This document shows positions 42,350 through 50,889 of a stretch of 64,000 bases of DNA, one piece after another (position 1 is the first letter of the stretch; the number at the start of each line of letters is the position of its first letter). Position numbers and translations under genes: made by a program. Source of the DNA: Nonomuraea sp. PA05 (GTDB lineage: Bacteria; Actinomycetota; Actinomycetes; Streptosporangiales; Streptosporangiaceae); assembly GCF_008086045.1 (NCBI RefSeq), contig NZ_VSEY01000034.1:1-64000 (forward strand). The letters run 5' to 3'. The notes beneath the pieces are model-generated. The model was not told where the DNA came from. It worked only from the letters and a program-made list of their open reading frames with translations, and did not search any database.

Positions 42350-44026
42350 TCAGCCGAGCTGCTTCTGCAGGTCCTGGCGGAGTTCCTCCCCGCCGGCTTT
42401 CTTCCATTCCTCCCGCCAGTCCTTGATGGCGGTCAGCGGGCTGCGACCGCTGACGATCTTGTTGCGCCAGTCCTCGTTGAGCTGGCCGAGCCTGGCGCCG
42501 CTGCGGCTCTGCACCTTGGAGACCAGACCGACCGTGGGGTCGGTCTCGGCCGTCTTGGTGAGCAGCTCGAGCTGCTCGACCAGGCCGTCCTTGCGGTGGC
42601 TGTTCTTGCGGTCCAGGGAGATGTACTGCGGCGCGCGCGGGCCCAGCCAGCGCAGGCCCTGCAAGTTCGTGGTGGCCTGGTCGTCCTCCAGGTCCACGAC
42701 CTCGTGCCCGTCGAGCCGGTAGTTGTAGCCCTCGATCCCCCGGCCCAGGAACAGCTCCTCCTTGGTCCCGTACGGCGCCGCGAAGTAGTCGCAGACGCCC
42801 AGCAGCTCCTCCAGCCGCGCGGGATCCTTGGCGGCCTCGGCGGAGATGGCGACGATGCCCCAGTAGCCGGGCGTGTGCCTGGCCTTCAGGGTGCGGCCCG
42901 CGGCCGGCGGCGGGATCAGGAAGTCCACGGCGGCACCGTCGGTGTGCTCCTCGACCTGCGTCATGCCCTGCGAGGCCAGCCACGGGTGGGCATCGAACTC
43001 GAAGGCGAAGTGCCCCTCCACCCACAGCTGCTTGACCTTGGGGCGCTGCTTGTCGGAGCCGAGCGCCAGCGCGTCAGGATGGAACGCTCCCGCCTGCCAC
43101 AGCTTCGCGAGGTAGCCGGCGACCTCGGCGAACTCGTCGGTCTCCAGGAAGCTGACCAGCTTGCCGCCGTCGGCCAGGCGCCAGTCGGCGCCCAGGCCGT
43201 GCATCCAGCGGACGGTCTCCTGGATCTGGTACGTGCCCAGCCCGCCGATCGCCCAGACGTCCTTGCCGTGATGCCGCTTCAGCTTGGCGATGTCGCTCAG
43301 CATCGCCAGCAGCTCCTCGGCCGAGCCCGGCTGGGCGCTGTAACCGGCCGCCCGCATCAGGTCGGTGCGGATGGTCGGGCCGTTGGCGATGGCCGGGTCC
43401 ACGTGCGGGATGCCGAAGATGCGGCCGTTCTTGCTGGAGTTCTTCCAGCCGTAGGCAGGCAGGTTCGCCAGGTTGGGGTACTTGAGCACTTTGTCGCCGG
43501 CCAGCGCCTCGGTGAGGTCGGCGAACGCGCCCGCCTCGATCGCCTGGGCGGCGACCGCCACCTGGTCCTGGACGAAGAGCAGGTCGGGGATCTTGCCGCC
43601 CGCCAGGACCGTGGCCAGCTTGTCGTTGTAGCTGTCGGGGCTGACGAGCGTGGGGGTGTACTGGACGTTCAGGTCGGCGTTCAGCTTCTTCCACACCGGG
43701 TTGGCGCCGGTCGCCGCCGGCGGGGCGAACCACAACATCTGGAAGGTGGTGACGGGGCCGCCCCGGCCGGGCGGCTTGGGGACGCTGGTCCAGTACTCGG
43801 CGGGAGAGCCGGTGTAGATCTGCGGCATGTCCGGCACCGCGCTCTCCACCAGCCCCGCGCCCTTGGCGGCCGGTTGCGGCTTGTGCGTCGGGAGCGGCAG
43901 GGCCGCCGTGGCGGAGGGGGCGGACGAGGGCGAGCCCTCCGTGCCGCACGCGGCGGCGGTGAGGGTCATCGCGCCGAGCGCCAGCAGTCCGCGACGGGAC
44001 AGCAGGGGTCGCGAGGGTAGATCCAT
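42350..44026 (-). CDS. Large solute-binding lipoprotein, LplA-like
   Basis: 558 residues. The export signal combines twin arginines (LSRRGLLALGAMTLTAAAC) with a lipobox TAAAC (Cys about 27), suggesting a Tat-exported lipoprotein. The size, well above ordinary CUT1 binding proteins, and segments such as VQYTPTLVSPDSYNDKLATVLAGG and GYWGIVAIS are LplA-like. LplA-type proteins bind oligosaccharides or substituted sugars. Co-operonic with a carboxylesterase, so an acylated oligosaccharide is an attractive ligand, but this is inference. Confidence 0.9.
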   Translation of the reverse strand: MDLPSRPLLSRRGLLALGAMTLTAAACGTEGSPSSAPSATAALPLPTHKPQPAAKGAGLVESAVPDMPQIYTGSPAEYWTSVPKPPGRGGPVTTFQMLWFAPPAATGANPVWKKLNADLNVQYTPTLVSPDSYNDKLATVLAGGKIPDLLFVQDQVAVAAQAIEAGAFADLTEALAGDKVLKYPNLANLPAYGWKNSSKNGRIFGIPHVDPAIANGPTIRTDLMRAAGYSAQPGSAEELLAMLSDIAKLKRHHGKDVWAIGGLGTYQIQETVRWMHGLGADWRLADGGKLVSFLETDEFAEVAGYLAKLWQAGAFHPDALALGSDKQRPKVKQLWVEGHFAFEFDAHPWLASQGMTQVEEHTDGAAVDFLIPPPAAGRTLKARHTPGYWGIVAISAEAAKDPARLEELLGVCDYFAAPYGTKEELFLGRGIEGYNYRLDGHEVVDLEDDQATTNLQGLRWLGPRAPQYISLDRKNSHRKDGLVEQLELLTKTAETDPTVGLVSKVQSRSGARLGQLNEDWRNKIVSGRSPLTAIKDWREEWKKAGGEELRQDLQKQLG

Positions 44027-44101
44027 GGTGCCTTCTCCTTCGGGGGCGCGCGGGCTCAGGGGGTGCTCGCGGGGTCAGGGGATGCTCGCAAGCCCGAGGG
44101 C

Positions 44102-44215
44102 GCGCGGGCTCAGGTGCGCGGGCTCAGGTGCGCGGGCTCAGGTGCTCAGGGGCTCGTGGGCTTCGGGGTGCTTGCGGGCTTCGGGGTGCTTGCGGCTTCG
44201 GGGTGCTTGCGGGTG
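44102..44215. repeat. Tandem repeats around the carboxylesterase stop codon
   Basis: Three 14-bp units of GCGCGGGCTCAGGT (44102-44143) carry the stop (TGA on minus) at 44124 in the middle unit. They adjoin about three 18-bp units of GGGCTTCGGGGTGCTTGC (44158-44210), which encode the low-complexity Pro/Ser/Arg tail. Further partial copies lie at 44047-44075, downstream of the stop. Confidence 0.85.
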
Positions 44216-45653
44216 CGAAGAGGCGCCGCAGTTCGCCGCGGGGGTCGTGCCGCACGTGCGGGTGCTCGTCGATGATCATCGTCGCGCGGGACCGTGGCTC
44301 GTAGCCGTCCCACGCCTTGCCCGTGCGGGCGAAGCTCGCCCAGGCCGAGCTCATGAAGTCCCGGACCGGAAGGGCCGGATCCGGCCCCACCTCGGCACGG
44401 GCGGCGTCGCTGTCGTCCACGTGCCGGAAGATGAAGGGCAGCTCCAGCGAGTGGCCGGCCCTGCCCCACCGGAAGAGGTAGCTGCAGGTGGTCGCGCCCG
44501 CCGCCGTCCGGGCGTCGAGCAGCCGCTGTGTCGGCTGCCGGTAGAGCTGGTCGGCGATGCACGCCTCCAGGGCTTGCGCCGCGCTGTTGCGGCGCCCGGT
44601 GTCGGCGTCGAGGGCGGCGCGGTAGCGGTCCACGCCCGGCCGGTCCATGGCCGCGAGCCGCGCCTCCAGGTCGGGCAGCAGCGTCTCGTCCTCGCCGCGG
44701 CGCACGTCCACGTAGCCGATGCCCTCGTGCAGGTTGGTGCCGGCGAGCAGGTCGACGTCGGCGTTCAGCCCGCCGGCGACGGCGTGGACGGGCAGGCCGG
44801 GCAGCCACCGCCCGTCGACGGAGGGGCGGAAGGCCAGGTCGAGGGTGCTGCTGCCGGCCGATCTGCGGGCGATGAGCCGCTCCTGCGCCGTCACGATCGC
44901 GGCGGCGGGCAGTTCGAGCAGCCGCTCCGCCTCGGACTCGGGCAGGCCGAGCAGGGACAGCAGGCCGGCGGTGCGTTCCGTGCCGAACGAGCGGTTCCCG
45001 GCGCGTTCGCCGCTCCCGCTCTGGACGATCGCGCGGCGGAACAGCCCGGTGGCGGCCGGCATGCCGAGCAGGGTGGCCACCATGACGGCGCCCGCCGACT
45101 GGCCCATCAGGGTGACGTTGCCCGGATCGCCGCCGAAGGCGGCGGCGTTGCCGCGGATCCAGCGCAGGGCGGCGAGCACGTCCAGCAGGGCCAGGTTGGC
45201 GGCGTCGGCGTGGCCTGGGCCGAGGAGGTGGTCGAGGGTCAGGTAGCCGAGGGCGCCCAGCCGGTAGTTGACGGCCACCACGACGAGGCCGTGCTCGGCG
45301 GCCATCCGGGAGCCGTCGCAGAGCGGGTGCGTGTTGGATCCGTACAGGTGCGCGCCGCCGTGGACCCACACCAGGACGGGGGCGCCCTCGACGGGGGCGG
45401 CCGGGGTCCAGACGTTGAGGTTGAGGCAGCCGGTCTCGCTCAGCTCGAAGCCGGTCGCCCGGTCGGGCCGTTGCGGAGCGCCGGGGCCGTGTCGGGTGCA
45501 GTCCCGCTCGTCGCGCCACTCCGGCGGGGCGCCGGGTGGCAGGAAGCGCGGGCTGGTCGCGTACGGGATGCCCAGGTAGGCGGCCGCTTCGCCGTCGGGG
45601 GTGGACACCAGCCGGCCCCGGATGTGTCCCTGGCGGATCCGCTGTCGTTCCAT
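44124..45653 (-). CDS. Type-B carboxylesterase
   Basis: About 509 residues, alpha/beta hydrolase. CLNLNVWTP, VLVWVHGGAHLYGS (oxyanion hole) and the nucleophile elbow GQSAGAVM near residue 180, with Glu in NLHEGIGY and a late His region (DEHPHVRHD), match type-B esterases. There is no signal peptide, so it is cytosolic and could deacylate imported glycosides. The C-terminal ~30 residues (PKPQAPRSPQAPRSP type) are encoded by tandem repeats. Start ATG 45653 or 45671; neither has a strong ribosome site. First gene of the operon to 39518. Confidence 0.87.
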   Translation of the reverse strand: MERQRIRQGHIRGRLVSTPDGEAAAYLGIPYATSPRFLPPGAPPEWRDERDCTRHGPGAPQRPDRATGFELSETGCLNLNVWTPAAPVEGAPVLVWVHGGAHLYGSNTHPLCDGSRMAAEHGLVVVAVNYRLGALGYLTLDHLLGPGHADAANLALLDVLAALRWIRGNAAAFGGDPGNVTLMGQSAGAVMVATLLGMPAATGLFRRAIVQSGSGERAGNRSFGTERTAGLLSLLGLPESEAERLLELPAAAIVTAQERLIARRSAGSSTLDLAFRPSVDGRWLPGLPVHAVAGGLNADVDLLAGTNLHEGIGYVDVRRGEDETLLPDLEARLAAMDRPGVDRYRAALDADTGRRNSAAQALEACIADQLYRQPTQRLLDARTAAGATTCSYLFRWGRAGHSLELPFIFRHVDDSDAARAEVGPDPALPVRDFMSSAWASFARTGKAWDGYEPRSRATMIIDEHPHVRHDPRGELRRLFAPASTPKPQAPRSPQAPRSPRAPEHLSPRT

Positions 45654-45757
45654 GGGCGGGATCGTAACCATATGTTCATGTCGTTGACAAATGTTTCGGC
45701 GACATTGCCTCACATCCGGACAGTGTTTGGTGTCTGCGACTACATATGACCATCTTC

Positions 45758-45771
45758 ATGTAACGTTTTAG
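45758..45771. promoter_or_regulatory. LacI-type operator between carboxylesterase and lacI
   Basis: ATGTAACGTTTTAG carries a perfect right half (AACGTTTTAG) of the 14-bp form CTAAAACGTTTTAG, in the 192-bp divergent region. It can control the esterase-LplABC operon and the regulator itself. Confidence 0.6.
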
Positions 45772-45845
45772 CTCATCTGCCGCCTCAAGCGCACGGGTTG
45801 TTCAGCGGCATCGCGCTTGCACGTTCAAGTACGGGTGGCGGTAGG

Positions 45846-46889
45846 GTGACTGACGTGGCGGGGACGAACGCGGCCGGGAGCCGCAAGGCGACCATCAAGG
45901 ACGTCGCGGCACGGGCGAAGGTGTCGGCCACGGCGGTCACCCTCGCGCTGCACGGCCGCCCCGGCGTCTCCGCGGCGACCAGGGAGCGCATCCTCCAGGC
46001 CGCCCGCGACCTCGACTGGCATCCCAACCAGGCCGCGGCCACGCTGTCCGGCCGCGCGGTGCACACGGTCGGGCTGGCCATCGCCCGGCCCGCCCGGCTG
46101 CTCGGCATGGAGCCGTTCTACATGGAGTTCATCGCCGGCGTCGAAAGCGTGCTGAGCCGGCGCTCCTGCTCGCTGCTGCTCCGGGTGATGGAGGGCGGCG
46201 ACGAGGTCGAGGTGCACCGGGAGTGGTGGCGCGGCGGCCGGATCAACGGCAGCATCCTGGTCGATCTCAAGGTCGACGACCCTCGCGTGCCGGCCCTGGC
46301 CGGGCTCGGCCTGCCCGCGGTCGTGGTCGGCCATCCCAGCCTGGCCGGGCCGTTCGCCTCGGTGTGGACGGACGACGCGGCCGGCGTCGGCGAGGCGGTG
46401 CGCTACCTGGCCGCGCTGGGCCACCGCCGCATCGGCCGGGTCAGCGGCCCCGCCGACCTCGGCCACACCGCCATCAGGGCCGCCGCGTTCGAGGAGGTCG
46501 TCACCGAGCTGGGGTTGCAGGGCCGCACCGCCATCGCCGACTTCTCCGCCGACCAGGGCGCCCGTGCCTGCCGCAGCCTCCTGCTGGCTCCCGACCGGCC
46601 CACCGCCGTCATCTTCGACAACGACATCATGGCGGTGGCCGCGCTCGGCGTGGCCGACGAGTTCGGCCTGTCCGTCCCGGCCGACCTGTCGCTGCTGGCC
46701 TGGGACGACTCCCAGCTCTGCCGGCTCATCCGGCCCGCGCTGTCGGCGATGAGCCACGACGTCTTCGCCTTCGGCGCGCAGGCCATGAACACCCTGTTCG
46801 ACGTCATGGACGGCCGCGACGTGCCATCGCAGCCCGCGCAGACGCCCACACTGGTGCCCCGCGCCTCAACCACCCGGCCACCCGCCTGA
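45846..46889 (+). CDS. LacI-family regulator, paralogue of the mannan regulator
   Basis: 347 residues from GTG 45846 (GTG 45855 and TTG 45798 are alternatives). The HTH is TIKDVAARAKVSATAVTLAL, the hinge is NQAAATLSGRA, and the effector domain starts HTVGLAIARPARLLGMEPF. It aligns along its whole length with the regulator at 27631-28671, but differs in the recognition helix (SATAVT versus SKGSVS). It probably controls the divergent esterase-importer operon, with possible cross-talk. Its stop codon lies in a 47-54 bp tandem repeat. Confidence 0.92.
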   Translation: MTDVAGTNAAGSRKATIKDVAARAKVSATAVTLALHGRPGVSAATRERILQAARDLDWHPNQAAATLSGRAVHTVGLAIARPARLLGMEPFYMEFIAGVESVLSRRSCSLLLRVMEGGDEVEVHREWWRGGRINGSILVDLKVDDPRVPALAGLGLPAVVVGHPSLAGPFASVWTDDAAGVGEAVRYLAALGHRRIGRVSGPADLGHTAIRAAAFEEVVTELGLQGRTAIADFSADQGARACRSLLLAPDRPTAVIFDNDIMAVAALGVADEFGLSVPADLSLLAWDDSQLCRLIRPALSAMSHDVFAFGAQAMNTLFDVMDGRDVPSQPAQTPTLVPRASTTRPPA

Positions 46890-47045
46890 GGCCCGCGCCC
46901 GATCCTGGCGCGCCGCGGCCTCAACCGCCCGCCTGAGGCCGGCGCCCGATCCTGCCGCGCCGCGGGCTCAAACGCCCGCCTGAGGCCGGCGCCCGATCCG
47001 GGTGCGCCGCGCCTCAACCACCCGCCCGCCCGCCTGACGCGGGCA
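46861..47045. repeat. Tandem repeat joining the 3' ends of two convergent genes
   Basis: About three and a half units (47-54 bp) beginning GCGCCTCAACCACCCG and containing CGCCTGAGGCC. The first encodes the C-terminus and TGA of the LacI gene; the last encodes, on the other strand, the C-terminus and TGA of the ROK gene (stop at 47014). The intervening units have no coding role and fill the 124-bp gap. Confidence 0.85.
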
Positions 47046-48216
47046 CCTGCTCCTGGTGCGTTTGGGTGAAGCCCAGCGGATCATGCAGCAGCGGGGAGAA
47101 CGCCTCGGTCGCCGCCCCGGCCAGGAGCTGATCGGCCCCGAGAGCCGGCACGGTCAGCGCCGGCGGCCCGCCCAGCGGCCCGAGGGTCCCGCCGGAGAAG
47201 GCGGACTCCAGGGTCTCCCGGCCGGCCTCCAGCAGGATCTCGAAGAACCCGCCCAGCATGATCAGCTCGGGGTCGTAGGCCCAGGCGGACATGCGCAACG
47301 CCGTGGCGAGATAGCCGACCTGCCGGTCGAGGAAGCTCCGCAGAGCCGGCGCGGTCTCGCGGAGCACGGCGGCCCGCAGCTCGGCCAGGGAGACCTGGCC
47401 GAGCCCGTAGGCGGCGGCCAGGTGGTGGTGGGAGACCAGGGTGGTCAGGCAGCCGATGTTGCCGCAGACGCAGGTCGGGCCGTCGGTGGCGACCATGAGG
47501 TGGCCGAGCCGCGCCGCCCCTCCGGCCGACCCGTCGATCAGCCGCCCGTCCACGAGCGCGGCGGCGCCGATGCCGCCGGGGCCGCCGTAGAAGGAGACGA
47601 CGTCCCTGGCCGTCTGCGCGCGGCCCCACAGGGTCTCCGCGCGCAGCCCGACCTTCGCGTCGAACGCCACCCGCCCGGTCAGCCCGGTGTACTCGCTCAG
47701 CAGCGCGCCGAACCCGACGTCGGCCCAGCGCAGATGCGGCGCGAACCTGACGGTCGTACCGGTCTTGTCCACGCGGCCCGGGATCGCCGCGCAGATGCCC
47801 ACCACGGTGGAGCCGGGCCGCCCCTGGCTGAGATCGGCCAGGGCGGTGGCCGTGAGGTGGGCCGCCTCGTGCGGCGTCGGCGCCTCACGGGTCGCGTGGA
47901 ACTGCTGGTCCACGACGCGCCCGCCGAGATCGACCAGGGCCACCCGCACGCCGGTGACGTCGGGGTTCACGGCCGCCGCCAGGTAGCGGCCGGTGAGCGA
48001 CACGGTCGGGGACGGTCGGCCCACGCCGCTGCGCTCCTCGCCGACGGACTGCGTGACGATGCCGGCCTGCTCCAGGTCGGCGACCAGGGTGCCGACGCTG
48101 GAGCGCGACAGGCCGGTCCGCTGAGTGATCTCCGCCCGGGACGCCCGCCGCCTACGATGGACGATGCCGAGAACCGTGGCGAGATTGCGCCGTCGTACGT
48201 CATCACGACCCTGCAT
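47014..48216 (-). CDS. ROK-family transcriptional repressor
   Basis: 400 residues. An N-terminal winged helix (about 10-70, RRNLATVLGIVHRRRRASRAEITQRTG, then LSRSSVGTLVADLEQAGI) is joined to a ROK sugar-binding domain with GVRVALVDLGGR, the GHLMVATDGP segment and the zinc motif CVCGNIGCL. It resembles NagC/XylR-type repressors that sense sugars. Start ATG 48216; a GTG at 48219 immediately precedes it. It is 93 bp downstream of nothing on its strand but lies between lacI and the GH1 gene, so it may sense glucose or mannose in this regulon. Confidence 0.92.
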   Translation of the reverse strand: MQGRDDVRRRNLATVLGIVHRRRRASRAEITQRTGLSRSSVGTLVADLEQAGIVTQSVGEERSGVGRPSPTVSLTGRYLAAAVNPDVTGVRVALVDLGGRVVDQQFHATREAPTPHEAAHLTATALADLSQGRPGSTVVGICAAIPGRVDKTGTTVRFAPHLRWADVGFGALLSEYTGLTGRVAFDAKVGLRAETLWGRAQTARDVVSFYGGPGGIGAAALVDGRLIDGSAGGAARLGHLMVATDGPTCVCGNIGCLTTLVSHHHLAAAYGLGQVSLAELRAAVLRETAPALRSFLDRQVGYLATALRMSAWAYDPELIMLGGFFEILLEAGRETLESAFSGGTLGPLGGPPALTVPALGADQLLAGAATEAFSPLLHDPLGFTQTHQEQVPASGGRAGG

Positions 48217-48308
48217 CACGGGTACATGCTAGCTATTTGTAGTCGTCCAGACCAAATCACCCCGATCGGGAAGCGGCAGTACCGTGAAGATTTGTGCTCG
48301 TTGTGAAC

Positions 48309-49625
48309 TTATGCCCGTGCGTCCTTGATGAAGTCGCGGTACCACAGCGCGCTGCGCTTGAGCGTCCGCGCTCGCGTCCGGCGATCCACGGACACCAGGC
48401 CGAAGGTGGGCTTGTAGCCGTGCGCCCACTCGAAGTTGTCGAGCAGCGTCCAGACGAAGTACCCGCGCACGTCGGCGCCCTGGGCGCGTGCCGCCGCGAC
48501 GGCCGCGATGTGGTCGCGCAGGAACGCGATCCGGTCGGCGTCGGCGACGCCGTCCGGCCCGGCGGGGTCGGGGAACGCGCCGCCGTTCTCGGTGATGACC
48601 ACCGGCACCGGCGGGTACTCCCGGCGCATCCGCACGAGCAGGTCCGTCAGCCCGGCGGGGGTGATCGGCCAGCCCAGGGCGGTGGTCGCCCCCTCGCGCA
48701 CGCTCCGGCCGTCGGCGCGGACGGTCTCGGTGAAGTAGTAGTTCACGCCGAGCACGTCGAGCGGCTCGGAGATCACCTCCAGGTCACCCTCGTGGACGGG
48801 CAGCCGGATGTCCTCGCCCGTCAGGTCCGCCTCGACGTCGGCGGGATAGCGCCCCAGCAGCAGCGGGTCGAGATACATGCGGATCCCGAGGCCGTCGGCC
48901 CGCCGGGCGGTCTCGACGTCCTCCGGCCCCTGCGGGATCGCGGGCGTCAGGTTGAGCGTGATGCCGAACTCGTGGTCGTCGCGTGCCCGCCCCCGCATCC
49001 GGCGCACGGCCTCGCCGTGGGCCAGCAGCAGGTGGTGCACGGCCTGCATGGCCGCCCGGCGGTCCCGGCGGCCGGGCGCGTGCATGCCGTCGGCGTAGCC
49101 GTACATCGCCACGCACCACGGCTCGTTCATGGTCGTCCAGGAGGTGACCCGGTCCTGGAGCCGGTCGAACACCAGGCCGGCATAGTCGGCGAAGCGGTAG
49201 GCGGTATCGCGGGCCGGCCAGCCGCCCGCGTCCTCCAGCTCCTGGGGCAGGTCCCAGTGGTAGAGCGTGACCCACGGGTCGATGCCCGCCGAGAGCAGCT
49301 CGTCCACGAGACGGTCGTAGAAGTCCAGGCCGCGCTCGTTGGCGGGCCCACGGCCGCCCGGCTGGACGCGCGGCCACGACACGGAGAAGCGGTAGGTGTT
49401 CACGCCGAGGCCGGCCATGAGGGCGACGTCCTCGGGCATCCGATGGTAGTGGTCGCAGGCTACGTCCCCTGTCTCGCCGCCTGCGACGGCACCCGGCTGC
49501 CGGCAGAAGGTGTCCCAGATCGACGGCGTCCGGCCGTCGGCCGAGGCCGCGCCCTCGATCTGGTAGGCCGAGGTCGCCACTCCCCAGCGGAACTCACGCG
49601 GAAAGGCGCCAGTGTCAGTTGTCAC
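48309..49625 (-). CDS. GH1 beta-glucosidase/beta-mannosidase-type glycosidase
   Basis: 438 residues, no signal peptide, GTG start at 49625. GH1 barrel: FRWGVATSAYQIEGA, GVNTYRFSVSWPRVQP, TLYHWDLPQELED, E168 in TMNEPW (acid/base), NYYFTETV and E346 in VITENGGAF (nucleophile), ending NFEWAHGYKPTFGL. It probably hydrolyses imported beta-linked gluco- or manno-oligosaccharides, for example from glucomannan. A LacI-type site 38 bp upstream of the start links it to the mannan regulon. Confidence 0.94.
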   Translation of the reverse strand: MTTDTGAFPREFRWGVATSAYQIEGAASADGRTPSIWDTFCRQPGAVAGGETGDVACDHYHRMPEDVALMAGLGVNTYRFSVSWPRVQPGGRGPANERGLDFYDRLVDELLSAGIDPWVTLYHWDLPQELEDAGGWPARDTAYRFADYAGLVFDRLQDRVTSWTTMNEPWCVAMYGYADGMHAPGRRDRRAAMQAVHHLLLAHGEAVRRMRGRARDDHEFGITLNLTPAIPQGPEDVETARRADGLGIRMYLDPLLLGRYPADVEADLTGEDIRLPVHEGDLEVISEPLDVLGVNYYFTETVRADGRSVREGATTALGWPITPAGLTDLLVRMRREYPPVPVVITENGGAFPDPAGPDGVADADRIAFLRDHIAAVAAARAQGADVRGYFVWTLLDNFEWAHGYKPTFGLVSVDRRTRARTLKRSALWYRDFIKDARA

Positions 49626-49662
49626 GGGCCATCACCCTAGGGAGGGTAGGCTCGCGCTGTCC

Positions 49663-49676
49663 ATAGAACGTTTTAG
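49663..49676. promoter_or_regulatory. LacI-type operator before the GH1 gene
   Basis: ATAGAACGTTTTAG, 12 of 14 matches to CTAAAACGTTTTAG, 38 bp upstream of the GTG start at 49625. This is the fourth occurrence of the site in the window. Confidence 0.65.
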
Positions 49677-49842
49677 TTGTGTGACCGGCTAGCCTAGGAA
49701 GATTGCTGAGAAACGGCCTACTTGCTCGTTTCAGTACTTCGCAGACTGAAGGCGGAGACCCGCCGAGCCGAGCAGGGTGAACCCGGCGTAGCCGAGCACG
49801 TGGCCGCTCATCACCCAGCGGCCGGTTCGCCGGGCCGCACCT

Positions 49843-50061
49843 TCACCCCCGCAGGCGGCGCCGTACCTGTGCCAGGCGTTCTGCGATGTGGCGGGCGCGT
49901 TCCCTGGCCTGCTGAGCGCGTTGTGCGGCGGCCCGCGCGCGCTGGGCGGCGGCGCCGGCCTGGAGTGCGGCCGTACGGGCTATCTCCCGGTTGAGCGGGA
50001 GCAGCACCGAGGCCAGGTCCTGGAATTCCGAGTTCTCAAGAGGACGATGTGAATGAGGCAT
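49843..50061 (-). CDS. Small hypothetical Ala/Arg-rich coiled-coil protein
   Basis: 72 residues from ATG 50061 (a GTG at 50109 would add 16). An N-terminal SEFQDLASVLLPLNREIAR helix is followed by repeated AxxA/R heptad-like sequence (QRARAAAQRAQQARERARH), predicted as one long helix. No family recognised. The ribosome site is weak, and composition bias could mimic coding, so the call is tentative. The 165 bp between its end and the GH1 operator contain only a short hydrophobic reading frame on the minus strand (49744-49830, GHVLGYAGFTLLGSAGL), probably a remnant or chance. Confidence 0.45.
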   Translation of the reverse strand: MPHSHRPLENSEFQDLASVLLPLNREIARTAALQAGAAAQRARAAAQRAQQARERARHIAERLAQVRRRLRG

Positions 50062-50167
50062 TGAACGGCATTCCCTAAGCGGGACCCTTTCCGGGCGATG
50101 GTGTGCCACTATGGCGATGTCCGGTGAATCGGACCACCTTCGCAGGGAGCATCCCTCAGGCAGATGA

Positions 50168-50195
50168 CCGATCGCTCACCTCGTTGAGCGGTCGG
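50168..50195. terminator. Stem-loop in the 270-bp intergenic region
   Basis: CCGATCGCTCA (50168-50178) pairs with TGAGCGGTCGG (50185-50195) with one wobble over a CCTCGT loop. It lies 138 bp past the stop of the nucleotidyltransferase gene (minus strand) and about 107 bp before the small coiled-coil gene. The rest of 50062-50332 shows no gene. Confidence 0.5.
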
Positions 50196-50332
50196 CCAGC
50201 CGCAGGGCGTCGGCATGAACCATGCGACACCGTCCGGCCAGATCAACAAACACGCGATCAAGCGCTGTCACCCTTCACGGTACGCGCCTTTCCTCGGGCG
50301 GGCGAGGCGTGACGGCGAAAGCGATCGCCGGG

Positions 50333-50824
50333 TCACTGGCGGTGGGTGGCCGGGATCTCGAACCCGTAAGCCTGGCCGAGGGCTCGGACGTCCTCCAGGT
50401 CCTTGTCCTTGGGCGGGTACGCCGTCTTGAACCTGAACATCCATTCGGCGCGGACGCACCGCACCTCCTGCCCCGCGATGACCCCCGTGCCCGTCAGCGC
50501 ACCGTGGGGATACTCGATCCCGTACGTGTTGCGGCCCTGGTCGTCGTACTCGAACACGTGGACATCGACGGCGCTGCCGCCGCCGGTCGCGACGACGTAG
50601 CTCCAGTCGGTCATGTCCTGCCGCGGCCGCGGCACGTAACCCCATCGGGCGAACAGCTCCTTGAGGCGCCGCGCGTGCTCGCGGGCGACGGCGATGTCAA
50701 GGTCGGCGTGCTCGCGGGTCTGCCTGCCGAGCAGCGCGTCCACGCACCATCCGCCGTCGATCCAGACCGGGATGCCCTCGGCGTCGAGGTCGCGGTAGAC
50801 GGCGAGGACTTCGTCGGCGTTCAC
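50333..50824 (-). CDS. Small nucleotidyltransferase, aminoglycoside/lincosamide adenylyltransferase-like
   Basis: 163 residues from GTG 50824. The core is IPVWIDGGWCVDALLGRQTREHADLDIAV: the GGW-x-VDALLG segment and the D-L-D metal pair are diagnostic of the LinA/ANT(2'')-like minimal nucleotidyltransferases. The later region has VDVHVFEYD (third Asp) and EWMFRFKTAYPP. Such proteins may adenylylate antibiotics, but many are uncharacterised housekeeping relatives; resistance is only a possibility. Confidence 0.82.
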   Translation of the reverse strand: MNADEVLAVYRDLDAEGIPVWIDGGWCVDALLGRQTREHADLDIAVAREHARRLKELFARWGYVPRPRQDMTDWSYVVATGGGSAVDVHVFEYDDQGRNTYGIEYPHGALTGTGVIAGQEVRCVRAEWMFRFKTAYPPKDKDLEDVRALGQAYGFEIPATHRQ

Positions 50825-50889
50825 GTCCGCAGCGTAATGCGACAGGATGGGGCGCGGGCACCCGCCTGACAGCACCAACGGGAGCTTTC

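Noticed and set aside
49744..49830. Short membrane-protein gene (GHVLGYAGFTLLGSAGL)
   Set aside because: About 28 codons without a ribosome site or recognisable family; probably a remnant or chance.
50350..50372. tRNA-like T-loop on the minus strand (GGGTTCGAGATCCC)
   Set aside because: It lies in the last codons of the nucleotidyltransferase gene (GFEIPA), and no matching acceptor, D-arm or anticodon arm can be drawn around it.
50333..50824. Antibiotic-resistance gene
   Set aside because: The nucleotidyltransferase fold is supported, but minimal members of this family are often not resistance enzymes and there is no resistance context.
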